Assembly: GCA_964390645.1 (NCBI GenBank)
Contig: CAYMLL010000031.1
Coordinates: 1 to 37,251, forward strand
Length of the DNA stretch: 37,251 nt
Reading direction: 5' to 3'
Source: CAYMLL01 sp964390645
GTDB taxonomy: Bacteria; Planctomycetota; UBA8108
Shown: piece by piece, positions 1-7,686 of the stretch
Position numbering within the stretch: the stretch's first letter is position 1
Layout of the letters: each line of letters begins with the position of its first letter
Made by a program: the position numbers and the translations under genes
The notes under the pieces: generated by a model
Seen by the model: the letters and a program-made list of their open reading frames with translations, nothing else
Told to the model about the DNA's origin: nothing
The model's database searches: none

Positions 1-223
1 TGGCTCATCCGCGCAATGGGGCAAAAAGGTGTGAAGCAGGTTTGACCAGTCCCGTCAAGTACTCGAATCGGATTGAGTCTCTGTCCCACCTTATACTCCT
101 AGCCTAGCCTATCTCAAATTGCCTTTCGTTAACGAGGAGATATATCATCTCCTGAACCAACCTTACCCGAAGCAGTTCCACAAGATTAACACAAGAATGA
201 CGCGCGTGCACAAAAAAGCCTGC

Positions 224-454
224 TCAAAGGACCAGCAACTCTCTCGAAGTACCATCCTGCGAGACGATGAGGATCTTCTCCCTTTTCTGCATGGCGTCGA
301 GGCACCAGTCGTAGAGGTTGAGCGACTTGCGCAGCACCTCCTGGAAGGTCCTGGCCTTGCATCGCTCCTTGAGCTGCTGGAGCTGTTCGTATTCTTCAGG
401 ATCGAGGTCGAGTTGGATGCGCTTGGACTTGAGCTCTGTCAGCTTCTGGGCCAT
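224..454 (-). CDS. small ribbon-helix-helix-like protein
   Basis: This encodes a 76-residue protein. After a basic N-terminus, residues 10-20 (KRIQLDLDPEEY) look like the beta-strand and first turn of a ribbon-helix-helix DNA-binding fold. A Glu/Gln/Lys-rich helix and a second helix (FQEVLRKSLNLYDW) follow. That is the usual order in CopG/MetJ-like repressors and antitoxins. The C-terminal ~20 residues (ILIVSQDGTSRELLVL) could be a short strand pair. A GGAGG at 464-468 lies 9 bases before the ATG, which fixes the start. No toxin gene is adjacent, so an antitoxin role is not supported. The gene lies in the less GC-rich first 600 bases and is divergent from the aldehyde dehydrogenase gene. The fold is inferred from the pattern only, and the DNA target is unknown. 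Confidence 0.6.
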   Translation of the reverse strand: MAQKLTELKSKRIQLDLDPEEYEQLQQLKERCKARTFQEVLRKSLNLYDWCLDAMQKREKILIVSQDGTSRELLVL

Positions 455-493
455 CGAGATGTACCTCCGGTGAGAAAGTCGACGTTGCCACCC

Positions 494-499
494 ATTCTA
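494..499 (-). promoter_or_regulatory. possible -10 element (TAGAAT) upstream of the small RHH-like gene
   Basis: On the minus strand TAGAAT (5 of 6 matches to TATAAT) lies about 40 bases before the ATG at 454. No convincing -35 is found at 16-18 bases; the nearest TTGAGA is 24 bases away. Weak call. Confidence 0.25.
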
Positions 500-532
500 C
501 ATTCCCTGTTCCCCGTTCCCAGTTCTCAATTC
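499..532. repeat. short pyrimidine-rich pseudo-tandem repeat
   Basis: A run of imperfect units of the form TTCCC(N)G/A (attccct, gttcccc, gttccca, gttctca) lies between the two divergent genes. It is a low-complexity stretch with no coding sense and is unlike the intergenic sequence elsewhere in the window. Confidence 0.45.
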
Positions 533-597
533 CTCTCCCCTTCCCACTTGACCCGAGCAACCCCATCAGTAAACTTCCCCGTTCTCTGGAGGAGCCA

Positions 598-2154
598 ATG
601 GATTGCCTCGGAATCGACATCGGCCTGATCAGCGTCAAGGCCACCATGCTGCACGAAGGGCGGGAGCAGTGGACCGAGATGGTGGACCACGAGGGGAACA
701 TCCCCGAGGCGCTGCTGTCCATTTTGGACCGCCACGGCGTGGACGGCGCGCCCCTCGGGGCCATCACCCAGGCCACGGGCGCGGACTGCGACCGGGTGAT
801 CCAGGCGGCCCACGCGGCCTTCCTCGACTGGCGGACGGTGCCCGCGCCCCGGCGGGCGGAGGTCGTCCGCCGGATCGGCGTTGCCCTGCGGCGCCATCAT
901 GAAGACCTCGCGCAGCTCGTGACCCTCGAGATGGGCAAGCCAATCAAGGAGGCCCGGGGCGAGGTGCAGGAGATGATCGACGTCTGCGACTTCGCGGTGG
1001 GACTGGGCCGCCAGATCGGCGGGCTGACCCTGCCCAGCGAGCGCCCGGGGCATCGTCTGGTCGAGCGCTGGCATCCCCTCGGCGTGGTGGGGGTGGTGAC
1101 CGCGTTCAACTTCCCCGCGGCGGTCTGGAGCTGGAACGCGGCCCTGGCCCTGGTCTGCGGGGACACCGTGGTCTGGAAGCCCTCGTCCAAGACGCCCCTC
1201 ACCGCGGCCGCGGTCACGGGCATCGCCGCGGAGGTCCTGGCGGAGCTGGGGCACCCCGGCGCGGTCGCGGGCCTCGTCGTCGGGCCCGGCGCGGAGGTCG
1301 GCGAGCGCCTCATCCGCGACGACCGGGTCCGCCTGGTCTCCTACACCGGCTCCGTCCCCATGGGGCGCCACGTGGGCCAGGTCGTCCAGGCGCGGTTCGG
1401 GCGCCCCCTCCTCGAGCTGGGCGGGAACAACGCGGTCATCGTGGCCCCCTCCGCGGACCTCGACATGGCCGCGGAGGCGATCTACTTCGGCGCGGTGGGC
1501 ACCGCGGGCCAGCGCTGCACCAGCACCCGGCGGTTGATCCTGCACCGGGACGTCCGGGAGGGGTTTCTCTCCCGCCTCCTGGACCTCTACGCGGCGACCC
1601 CCATCGGCGACCCCCGGGACCCGGCGACGCTCATGGGGCCCCTGGTGGACGGCGCCGCGGTGGACACCATGCTCGCGGCCCTGGTCACCGCCCGGTCCCA
1701 GGAGGGGCGGCTCCTCTGCGGCGGTGAGCGCCTCCCCGCGCGCGGCCCGGGCTATGTCACCCCGGCGATCGTGGAGGCAGCCCCGGACATGGCGATCGTG
1801 CACGAGGAGACCTTCGCGCCGATCCTCTACGTCCTGGGCTACGAGACCCTCGACGAGGCCATCGCCCTGCACAACGCGGTGCCCCAGGGGCTGAGCGGCG
1901 CCATCTTCACCAACGATCTGCGCGAGGCCGAGCGCTTCACCGGCGCGCGGGGCTCGGACTGCGGCATCGCCAACGTCAACGCGGGCACCAGCGGCGCGGA
2001 GATCGGCGGCGCGTTCGGCGGTGAGAAGGACACCGGCGGGGGTCGCGAGGCGGGGTCCGACTCCTGGAAGTCGTACATGCGCCGACAAACCTGCACGGTG
2101 AACTACGGCGAGGAGCTGCCCCTGGCCCAGGGCGTCGAGTTCGAGATCGGCTGA
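598..2154 (+). CDS. aldehyde dehydrogenase (AmaB/ALDH7-like) with a foreign activase-like N-terminus
   Basis: From about residue 51 to 518 this is an NAD(P)-dependent aldehyde dehydrogenase of the aminoadipate-semialdehyde/piperideine-6-carboxylate type (ALDH7, AmaB). These enzymes oxidise a lysine-derived semialdehyde to the acid. Visible landmarks are TAFNFP (N171), VWKPSSKTP (cofactor Lys194), the Rossmann turn YTGSVPMG, the general base Glu273 in LELGGNN and the catalytic Cys307 in GQRCTSTRR. Residues 1-50 do not match an ALDH N-terminus. GIDIGLISVK resembles the phosphate-1 loop of BcrA/BadF-type CoA-reductase activases, and the Shine-Dalgarno GGAGGAG at 588-594 belongs to that start. 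The usual first ~30-40 ALDH residues are missing. The joint lies near position 745 within RHGVDGAPLGA. Either a real recombination has fused two genes or the assembly is chimeric. The C-terminus is complete and ends 28 bases from the convergent permease gene. Enzyme class is confident; the intact N-terminus is not. Confidence 0.85.
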   Translation: MDCLGIDIGLISVKATMLHEGREQWTEMVDHEGNIPEALLSILDRHGVDGAPLGAITQATGADCDRVIQAAHAAFLDWRTVPAPRRAEVVRRIGVALRRHHEDLAQLVTLEMGKPIKEARGEVQEMIDVCDFAVGLGRQIGGLTLPSERPGHRLVERWHPLGVVGVVTAFNFPAAVWSWNAALALVCGDTVVWKPSSKTPLTAAAVTGIAAEVLAELGHPGAVAGLVVGPGAEVGERLIRDDRVRLVSYTGSVPMGRHVGQVVQARFGRPLLELGGNNAVIVAPSADLDMAAEAIYFGAVGTAGQRCTSTRRLILHRDVREGFLSRLLDLYAATPIGDPRDPATLMGPLVDGAAVDTMLAALVTARSQEGRLLCGGERLPARGPGYVTPAIVEAAPDMAIVHEETFAPILYVLGYETLDEAIALHNAVPQGLSGAIFTNDLREAERFTGARGSDCGIANVNAGTSGAEIGGAFGGEKDTGGGREAGSDSWKSYMRRQTCTVNYGEELPLAQGVEFEIG

Positions 2155-2182
2155 CGCCGCAGGACCGAGCCGAAGCCACCGA

Positions 2183-3529
2183 TCAGCCGCAGCCACCGTC
2201 CGGATCGCTCCCCCCCGCAGGGGTCGACGATGAGAAGAAGAGGAAGTACGCGCCGACGCCGAAGCCGAGGACAACGAGCTGCACGAGCGCCATCGGTGCG
2301 GTCCGGGTATCGCTGACGATGCTCTCCGTGACGACGATCGAGACGATGCCGAGCGACAGAGCAGCGAAGACACCGGGGACGACCCGTCGAGCCGCGGGAC
2401 CTCGGGCGAGGAGCTTGACGCACGCGAACCCTGCGAGCGAGAAGAAGAGCCAGTCGATGACGACGAGCCCCTCGACGATGTCGTAGAGCTCTCCGACCAG
2501 AAGATAGGCGATCGCCAGGGCGGCCTGGAGCCCGAGGACCGAGAGCGGCGCGCCGGATCGTGCGCCGACACCGGCAAAGGCCCGGAAGAAGCAGCCGTCT
2601 CGAGCCATCGCGAAGAGAATCCACGGTGTGCCGAGGATGAAGCCGTTGAGCACCCCGAAGGCGGAGAGGGCGATGGCGACGTTGATGATCCGGCTGCCCG
2701 CCTCACCCAGTGTCGCGACGCCCAGCGCGACTCCGGCGATCGGCGTCGCGCTCGCAGTGCCTTCGACGCCGAGCTGATGGACGAGCGCAGCATTGAAGGC
2801 AAGGTAGATCAGCGCGGCGCCGATCGTGCCGACGACGATCGCGAAGGGCACGTCGCGCCGCGGCCGTCGCACCTGCTCCGCGAGGTTGCACGCGTTCTGC
2901 CAGCCTCCGTAGGAGAACAGCACCGGCAGGATCCCGAAGCAGAACGCCGGGAGCGTCAGGCTCCCGGCCGCCTCGACACGACGAGCCCCGACGCTCTCCT
3001 GCACCGGGGAGAGCCAGCCGAGGAGGATCAGCGCCAGGAGGGATAGCAGCTTGATGACGGTCACGGCGTTCTGCGTCCACGCCCCCTGTCGCACACCCAG
3101 GGCGTTGACCGCCGTCAGCAGCAGGATCACGACGATCGCGACCACCGTCCCTTCCACGCCACCCGGGTCGCCGCCGAAGCACAGAGCGATGTTCAGCGAG
3201 ACCATCGTCGCCATGAAGGCCATCGCGCCCGTGTTGATCGTCAGCAGCGACGCCCATCCGAAGAGAAACGCCGGCAGCGGACCGAAGGCCTCACGCAGGA
3301 ACGCGTAGGTGCCGCCGGCCCTCGGAACGCGACGAGCGAGTGACGCGAACGTCAGCGCACCGAGCGCCGCGATAACGCCTCCCACTCCCCACGCGAGCAG
3401 AATCCAGTCACGGTCGGGGAGCTTCGCGGCGACCTCTCCGGGCATCGCGAAGATGCCCACGCCGACGATCGCCCCCGCGACGACCATCGTCGCATCAAAA
3501 GGCCCGAGCACACGTCTCGTGTCGTTCAT
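2183..3529 (-). CDS. APC-superfamily amino acid permease
   Basis: This is an integral membrane transporter of 448 residues, the usual size for amino acid/polyamine/organocation (APC) permeases. The N-terminus has the family's glycine-rich unwound helix (VVAGAIVGVGIFAMPGEVA, residues ~15-33). GGTYAFLREAFGPLPAFLFGW follows at the end of TM2/TM3, as in LAT-type members. About twelve hydrophobic segments can be counted. The C-terminus is a short Ser/Gly/Asp-rich tail. The ATG at 3529 is chosen because residues upstream do not look like protein and would overlap the divergent sigma-factor gene. No strong Shine-Dalgarno is seen. A TACAAT -10 candidate lies about 45 bases upstream. The family implies proton-coupled or exchange uptake of amino acids at the inner membrane; the substrate cannot be read from the sequence. 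No gene of the neighbourhood forms an operon with it. Confidence 0.88.
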   Translation of the reverse strand: MNDTRRVLGPFDATMVVAGAIVGVGIFAMPGEVAAKLPDRDWILLAWGVGGVIAALGALTFASLARRVPRAGGTYAFLREAFGPLPAFLFGWASLLTINTGAMAFMATMVSLNIALCFGGDPGGVEGTVVAIVVILLLTAVNALGVRQGAWTQNAVTVIKLLSLLALILLGWLSPVQESVGARRVEAAGSLTLPAFCFGILPVLFSYGGWQNACNLAEQVRRPRRDVPFAIVVGTIGAALIYLAFNAALVHQLGVEGTASATPIAGVALGVATLGEAGSRIINVAIALSAFGVLNGFILGTPWILFAMARDGCFFRAFAGVGARSGAPLSVLGLQAALAIAYLLVGELYDIVEGLVVIDWLFFSLAGFACVKLLARGPAARRVVPGVFAALSLGIVSIVVTESIVSDTRTAPMALVQLVVLGFGVGAYFLFFSSSTPAGGSDPDGGCG

Positions 3530-3571
3530 CACCGTAGCGCACGCAGGTGGGTTCACGGTTCGGCGCCGGGT

Positions 3572-3599
3572 ATTGTAACGGCAAGATCCGGACACCCAA
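3572..3599 (-). promoter_or_regulatory. candidate sigma70-type promoter of the permease gene
   Basis: On the minus strand TTGGGT (3599-3594) and TACAAT (3577-3572) are separated by 16 bases. They lie about 45 bases upstream of the permease ATG at 3529. The -10 is a 5 of 6 match and the -35 is weak. Confidence 0.35.
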
Positions 3600-3733
3600 G
3601 TCAGCGCCGCCGGCCTCCCGACCGCGTCCCCGTCAGCACGCAGAAAAAACCCCGAAAACTCCAAGAAACTCCCTCCGACGTCGTCTCCACCTGTAGAGAG
3701 GGGCCGATCACCCCTCACAAGGCCTGGACACCG

Positions 3734-4282
3734 GTGACCGACCTGAACGACCGAGAGCTCCTGGAACGATACCGCAGCGGAGATCTGGACGCGTTCGAGA
3801 TCATCCTCGAGCGCCACGAGGCTCCCCTGCTGCGCTACGCCGGCCGCTACGGCCGGAGCCGGGCGCAGGACATCGTCCAGGAGGCCTTCCTGCGGCTCGT
3901 CCGGGAGTGCCGCTCGCCGTCGCGGACCGAGACGATCGAGCACCTCCCGGCCTGGCTCTACCGGGTGACGCGTAATCTGGCCATCGATGCGGCCAGGAAG
4001 GAGGAACGCATGGAGCGAAGAGAGCAGTGGGCGGCCGTCTCGGAAGTCGAGCCCCCCGGAACGCCCGACGTCGAGACGCGCGAGCTCGTCGACGTCGTCG
4101 AGGAGAAGCTTCACGGCCTGCCGCCGAAGGAGCGCGACGTGCTGATCCTGAGGATCCGGGAGCAGAGAAGCTACCGCGAGATCAGCTCGATCACGGGGCT
4201 CACCACCTCGAACGTCGGCTATCTGATCCACAAGGGCCTCGAGTCGCTCGCCGCCGAGCTGCGCACGGCCGGAGTCGTCTGA
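3734..4282 (+). CDS. ECF-type RNA polymerase sigma factor
   Basis: This 182-residue protein has the two-domain layout of extracytoplasmic-function sigma factors. Region 2 (residues ~5-80) includes LLERYRSGDLDAFEIILERH, the region 2.2 helix RAQDIVQEAFLRLVRE and the promoter-melting/-10 segment LPAWLYRVTRNLAIDAARK. Region 4 (~125-178) includes LPPKERDVLILRIREQRSYREIS and the recognition helix TTSNVGYLIHKGLESLAAEL. It starts with GTG at 3734. The next gene, 33 bases downstream on the same strand, begins with an anti-sigma-like zinc finger, so the pair is probably a sigma/regulator unit and is likely autoregulated. The target promoter is unknown. Confidence 0.93.
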   Translation: MTDLNDRELLERYRSGDLDAFEIILERHEAPLLRYAGRYGRSRAQDIVQEAFLRLVRECRSPSRTETIEHLPAWLYRVTRNLAIDAARKEERMERREQWAAVSEVEPPGTPDVETRELVDVVEEKLHGLPPKERDVLILRIREQRSYREISSITGLTTSNVGYLIHKGLESLAAELRTAGVV

Positions 4283-4315
4283 GTCCCCCCAACAAGAATC
4301 CACGGATCCAGGATC

Positions 4316-7273
4316 ATGCAGAGCGAATCTTCCCCTGACCCCCTTCGCGAGAAGTGCTCCGGTATCGAGGAGCGCCTCGCCCTCTACGTCCTCGACGACG
4401 GCATCTGCGACGCGGACCGCGGCATCGAGAATGATGAGCGCGGCCGCATAGAGGAGCACGTCGCCGGCTGCGATGCGTGCCGCCAGGACGTCGACGTCCT
4501 GCGAGCGACCACGGCGCTGGTGCGCGAAGCCGCCGCGAGCGACGAGCGCCTCGATGAAACCCGACGCAGTCGCCTGCTGACGGTCGCCGGCGAGGCGAGC
4601 CACGAGGACCGGGTCGTCCGGCGACCGTCCTCCTTCGCGTCACGCGTGGCCCTCCTCGGCTCCGCCGCCGCGGTCATCGTCGCGGCCCTGGTATGGGCGC
4701 GGTGGCAGCTCACGACACAGGAAGCGTCCCCGGACTCCGGGATCCCCGGCGTCACACGGTCGGCCCCGGACTCCTCGAGCGTGGAGCTCCAGGTTGCCCT
4801 CGGCGCAGACGATCGGCTGCAGGTGGCTTCCGGTGGCGCCACGGAGCAGGGCTGGTCGCTCGGCAAGACGAAGGTCGCGGCTTCTCTCCCCTCGAACGCG
4901 GACCTGGCGCAGACGAGCCGGCTCACCTCGACAGCGGCCCCCGTGCCGGGCGAAAATCGACCTCCTGAAGGCTCCTCCTCGCCCCGGTTCTTTTTCAGCG
5001 AGACTACCGTGCATGCGAAAGGAGGATCGAAACGGCCTCGCGGCGACGACGTCGTAGTCCTCTTCGAATCCCACCTCGACCCGTCCGGGCCGGGTGGCGG
5101 TCCGCCGACGGACGCACCCCTGTCGCAGCTCCTCGCAGTAGCCGCCGGGAACACGGCGGGACGGGATCCGGCCGCCGAAGTCCCGCAGGGCCTGTCGCGG
5201 GAAAACGTCGCGAGTCCCGGTCTCGGAGGCTCGCGCTACCGGAAGTCCTACGATAGTCCGGGGGGGTTGTTCTTGCTTCCCCCGGCTGCGGGGGGCCGGG
5301 CGGTGGGGGGCGCTAACGGGGGTTGGGGGGCCGTATGGGCCCCGGGCACCGCTGCAGATGAAGCCGACGGCGGCGAGGCAGAGAAAGGCGAAGCGGAGCA
5401 AAGCGGCACGGACGGGGGCCCCGAGAACGACGCGTCGCCACTCACCCTCGACGCCGTGGCCGGGACCGAGAAGCCGGCCTCGAAACGCGAGAGGGTCACG
5501 ACCACGGCCGCGTCCGATCCCGCCGATCCCGCCGAGATGCGGCTGGACGACGGAGGCCGGCCGTCGCCGGCTCCCGGAAGCGACCGGCAAGGCGAGCCCG
5601 CCGCGCAGAAGACGCCAGGCGGTCCGACGATCGCTCAACGCATCGACACGTTCCTGTCGCAGCTCGACCGCCGCCCCGGAGAGTCGCCATCGGCGATGTT
5701 CTACCGCTACTGGGGCGATAACTCCTTCGTCGAGACCGCGACCAGCGCGCTGTCGACGTTCGCGATCGACGTCGACACGGCGAGCTACACGCTGACGCGC
5801 AAACACCTCTACGATCGCGGCGTGCTGCCGCCGCCGAAGGCCGTGCGCACCGAGGAGCTCGTCAACTACTTCCCCGCCGGCTACGAGCCACCGGAGGAGG
5901 GCGAAGGTGCGTTCGCGATCCACACCGAGATCGCGCCCAGCCCCTTCGCTCACGAGCCGCAGTACAAGCTGCTACGCGTCGGCATCAAGGCACGCGAGGT
6001 GAAGCGTGAGCAGCGCAAGGCGTGCTCGATCGTCTTCGTCGTGGACACGTCCGGATCGATGCGGCAGGGCGGCCGCCTCGAGCTGGTCAAGGATGCCCTG
6101 GGGCTTCTCGTCGACGAGCTCGACGAGGGCGACAGGATCGGCATCGTCGCGTTCGACTCGACGTCGCGCGTCATCCTCGAGCCGGTCCCGGGCTCCCGCA
6201 AGGAGCTCGTCGTGGACGCCATCAACACCCTCGTGCCGGCCCACTCGACGAACCTCGACGCCGGCATGACGCTGGGCTACCGGATGGCCGAGAGCGCGTT
6301 TCGCGAGACCGCTTCGAACCGGGTCATCCTCCTGTCGGACGGCGTCGCCAACACCGGCGCGACCGATCAGGTGACGATCCTCTCGAACGTCAGCTCCCAG
6401 CGTGCGAAGGGGATCTACCTGACGACGGTCGGCGTCGGCATGGACAATCACAACGACGCGCTCCTCGAGCAGCTCGCGGATCGCGGCAACGGATCCTGCG
6501 TCTACGTCGATCGCATCGAGGAGGCGCGCAAGGTCTTCGTCGAGAACCTCACCGGAACGCTCGAGACCGTCGCCAGGGATGCGAAGATCCAGGTGGAGTT
6601 CAACGACGACGAGGTGCTGCGCTACCGCCGCCTGGGCTACGAGAATCGCGTGCTCGCCGATCGCGACTTCCGCGACGACACCGTCGACGCCGGCGAGGCC
6701 GGCGCGGGGCAGGAGGTGACGGCGCTCTACGAGATCAAGCTGCGTCGACCCGACGACAAGGCGGGAGTCACCGGCCGCGTCGACCCGCTGGCGACCGTGC
6801 GTGTGCGCTACCTGACGGTCGAGCACGGCGAGGCGGTCGAGGTCGAGAAGAAGATCGAGCACGGGAGCCTGCGCGACAGCTTCGACGACGCGACCCCGGG
6901 CTTTCAGCTGGCGACATACGTCGCCGAGTTCGCCGAGATCCTGCGCGACAGCTACTGGGCGCGTGGCTCCGACCTGACGCGCGTCGCGGACGGCGTCGAG
7001 ACCCTCCTCTCCTCGGGGAAGATCACTCCGAGCGACGATGTCACCGAACTCGTCGCGCTGATGAAGCACGCCGACGCGCTCGTCGAGCAGCGTCAGGCCG
7101 CAAGGAACGATGTCGCGATGGTCGTCGACGCGCTGAAGGAGAACCGCCACCTGCGCGCGCAGATCCAGGAGGTCCGCGGACGAGGTGTCGAGGACACGCG
7201 CCGCTACCTCGAGGAGCTGCGGACGCAGAACGGCGAGCTGCGCCGTCGCCTCGAGGAGCTGCTGACGCCGTAG
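4316..7273 (+). CDS. zinc-finger anti-sigma / vWA (YfbK-like) membrane protein
   Basis: This is a 985-residue fusion. Residues ~10-60 carry an anti-sigma zinc-finger pattern (H48, C52, C55 in HVAGCDACR). A single membrane helix lies at ~109-129. Residues 130-460 are a low-complexity, probably disordered linker. From ~465 comes the conserved YfbK-type part: RIDTFLSQLDRRPGE, FSTFAIDVDTASY-like strands, then a vWA domain (~565-750) with an intact MIDAS motif (D577, S579, S581 in VDTSGSM) and DGVANTG. A DUF3520-like C-terminal region (~790-930) and a terminal coiled coil (~925-980, ENRHLRAQIQEVRGRG) follow. The topology suggests a cytoplasmic zinc finger that binds the upstream ECF sigma factor and an external vWA domain that binds a ligand or partner through Mg2+. 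Codons 316-344 lie in G-rich, possibly corrupted sequence (5262-5345). The ATG at 4316 follows AGGA. Confidence 0.88.
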   Translation: MQSESSPDPLREKCSGIEERLALYVLDDGICDADRGIENDERGRIEEHVAGCDACRQDVDVLRATTALVREAAASDERLDETRRSRLLTVAGEASHEDRVVRRPSSFASRVALLGSAAAVIVAALVWARWQLTTQEASPDSGIPGVTRSAPDSSSVELQVALGADDRLQVASGGATEQGWSLGKTKVAASLPSNADLAQTSRLTSTAAPVPGENRPPEGSSSPRFFFSETTVHAKGGSKRPRGDDVVVLFESHLDPSGPGGGPPTDAPLSQLLAVAAGNTAGRDPAAEVPQGLSRENVASPGLGGSRYRKSYDSPGGLFLLPPAAGGRAVGGANGGWGAVWAPGTAADEADGGEAEKGEAEQSGTDGGPENDASPLTLDAVAGTEKPASKRERVTTTAASDPADPAEMRLDDGGRPSPAPGSDRQGEPAAQKTPGGPTIAQRIDTFLSQLDRRPGESPSAMFYRYWGDNSFVETATSALSTFAIDVDTASYTLTRKHLYDRGVLPPPKAVRTEELVNYFPAGYEPPEEGEGAFAIHTEIAPSPFAHEPQYKLLRVGIKAREVKREQRKACSIVFVVDTSGSMRQGGRLELVKDALGLLVDELDEGDRIGIVAFDSTSRVILEPVPGSRKELVVDAINTLVPAHSTNLDAGMTLGYRMAESAFRETASNRVILLSDGVANTGATDQVTILSNVSSQRAKGIYLTTVGVGMDNHNDALLEQLADRGNGSCVYVDRIEEARKVFVENLTGTLETVARDAKIQVEFNDDEVLRYRRLGYENRVLADRDFRDDTVDAGEAGAGQEVTALYEIKLRRPDDKAGVTGRVDPLATVRVRYLTVEHGEAVEVEKKIEHGSLRDSFDDATPGFQLATYVAEFAEILRDSYWARGSDLTRVADGVETLLSSGKITPSDDVTELVALMKHADALVEQRQAARNDVAMVVDALKENRHLRAQIQEVRGRGVEDTRRYLEELRTQNGELRRRLEELLTP
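5262..5345 (+). other. G-rich low-complexity stretch inside the vWA-protein linker
   Basis: Five separate runs of five to seven G occur within 84 bases. They give a Gly/Ala/Trp/Pro-rich peptide (AGGRAVGGANGGWGAVWAP) unlike the surrounding Ser/Asp/Glu-rich linker. The same sequence style abuts the N gap at 33309, so base-calling or assembly damage is the likeliest explanation. The reading frame is kept. Confidence 0.6.
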
Positions 7274-7686
7274 TCGTACCGCGGCCTGGACGCGGGAGGG
7301 ACGGTCTCCTCGCCACGAGAGACCGTCCCTTCGGCGCACGGCGCTCGGCGTCCCCACCTCTCCCGTACACGTCGGAGCCCTTCTCTCGCTCGCGGCGACT
7401 CCGACACGTGGCTACGATGGCTCGTCCGGTAGTCAACCGGGAGAGAGCTCGACGCCGATTCCCGGGATCCCCGTCACCACCCTCGCGGCGGCCGTTGACG
7501 ACGACGAGAAGAGCGAGCCGACGTCGGCCATCCCACGGCGGTCTGCCTTCGACCGTCACGCGCGGCCGTGCCGACGTTCCACGAAGGGGCGGGAGCCCCG
7601 ATCCTGGCGGCGTTCCGGTCCGCCGGACTCTCCCCGGACCTCCGCAAGACAGGCCGGGGCGACGAGACGACGACCGGGGTCGGCTC
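7274..7686. other. convergent intergenic region, no gene seen
   Basis: These 413 bases lie between the 3' ends of the vWA gene and the DNRLRE/dockerin gene. Apart from the hairpin at 7295-7332 nothing is recognised. The open frames here give Arg/Ser-rich peptides without family features. Confidence 0.6.
7295..7332 (+). terminator. strong hairpin after the vWA gene
   Basis: AGGGACGGTCTC (7297-7308) pairs perfectly with GAGACCGTCCCT (7319-7330) around a 10-base loop. A G-T and a G-C pair extend the stem outward. It begins about 20 bases after the stop codon at 7273. There is no long T-run after it, so it may act as a bidirectional or Rho-assisted terminator or as an mRNA 3' stabiliser. Confidence 0.6.

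Noticed and set aside
224..454. Toxin-antitoxin pair
   Set aside because: Only the RHH-like half is present; no adjacent toxin-like frame.
119..628. Plus-strand open frame at the left end
   Set aside because: Overlaps the RHH-like gene in antisense and runs through its ribosome site; Leu/Glu-rich shadow sequence.
526..2802. Long minus-strand open frame of 758 codons opposite the aldehyde dehydrogenase
   Set aside because: Arg/Ser/Gly/Asp-rich sequence without family features; antisense of a clear enzyme in GC-rich DNA.
5262..5345. G-quadruplex regulatory element
   Set aside because: Possible by base pattern, but it lies in a coding linker and matches the texture of the gap edge, so an artefact is simpler.
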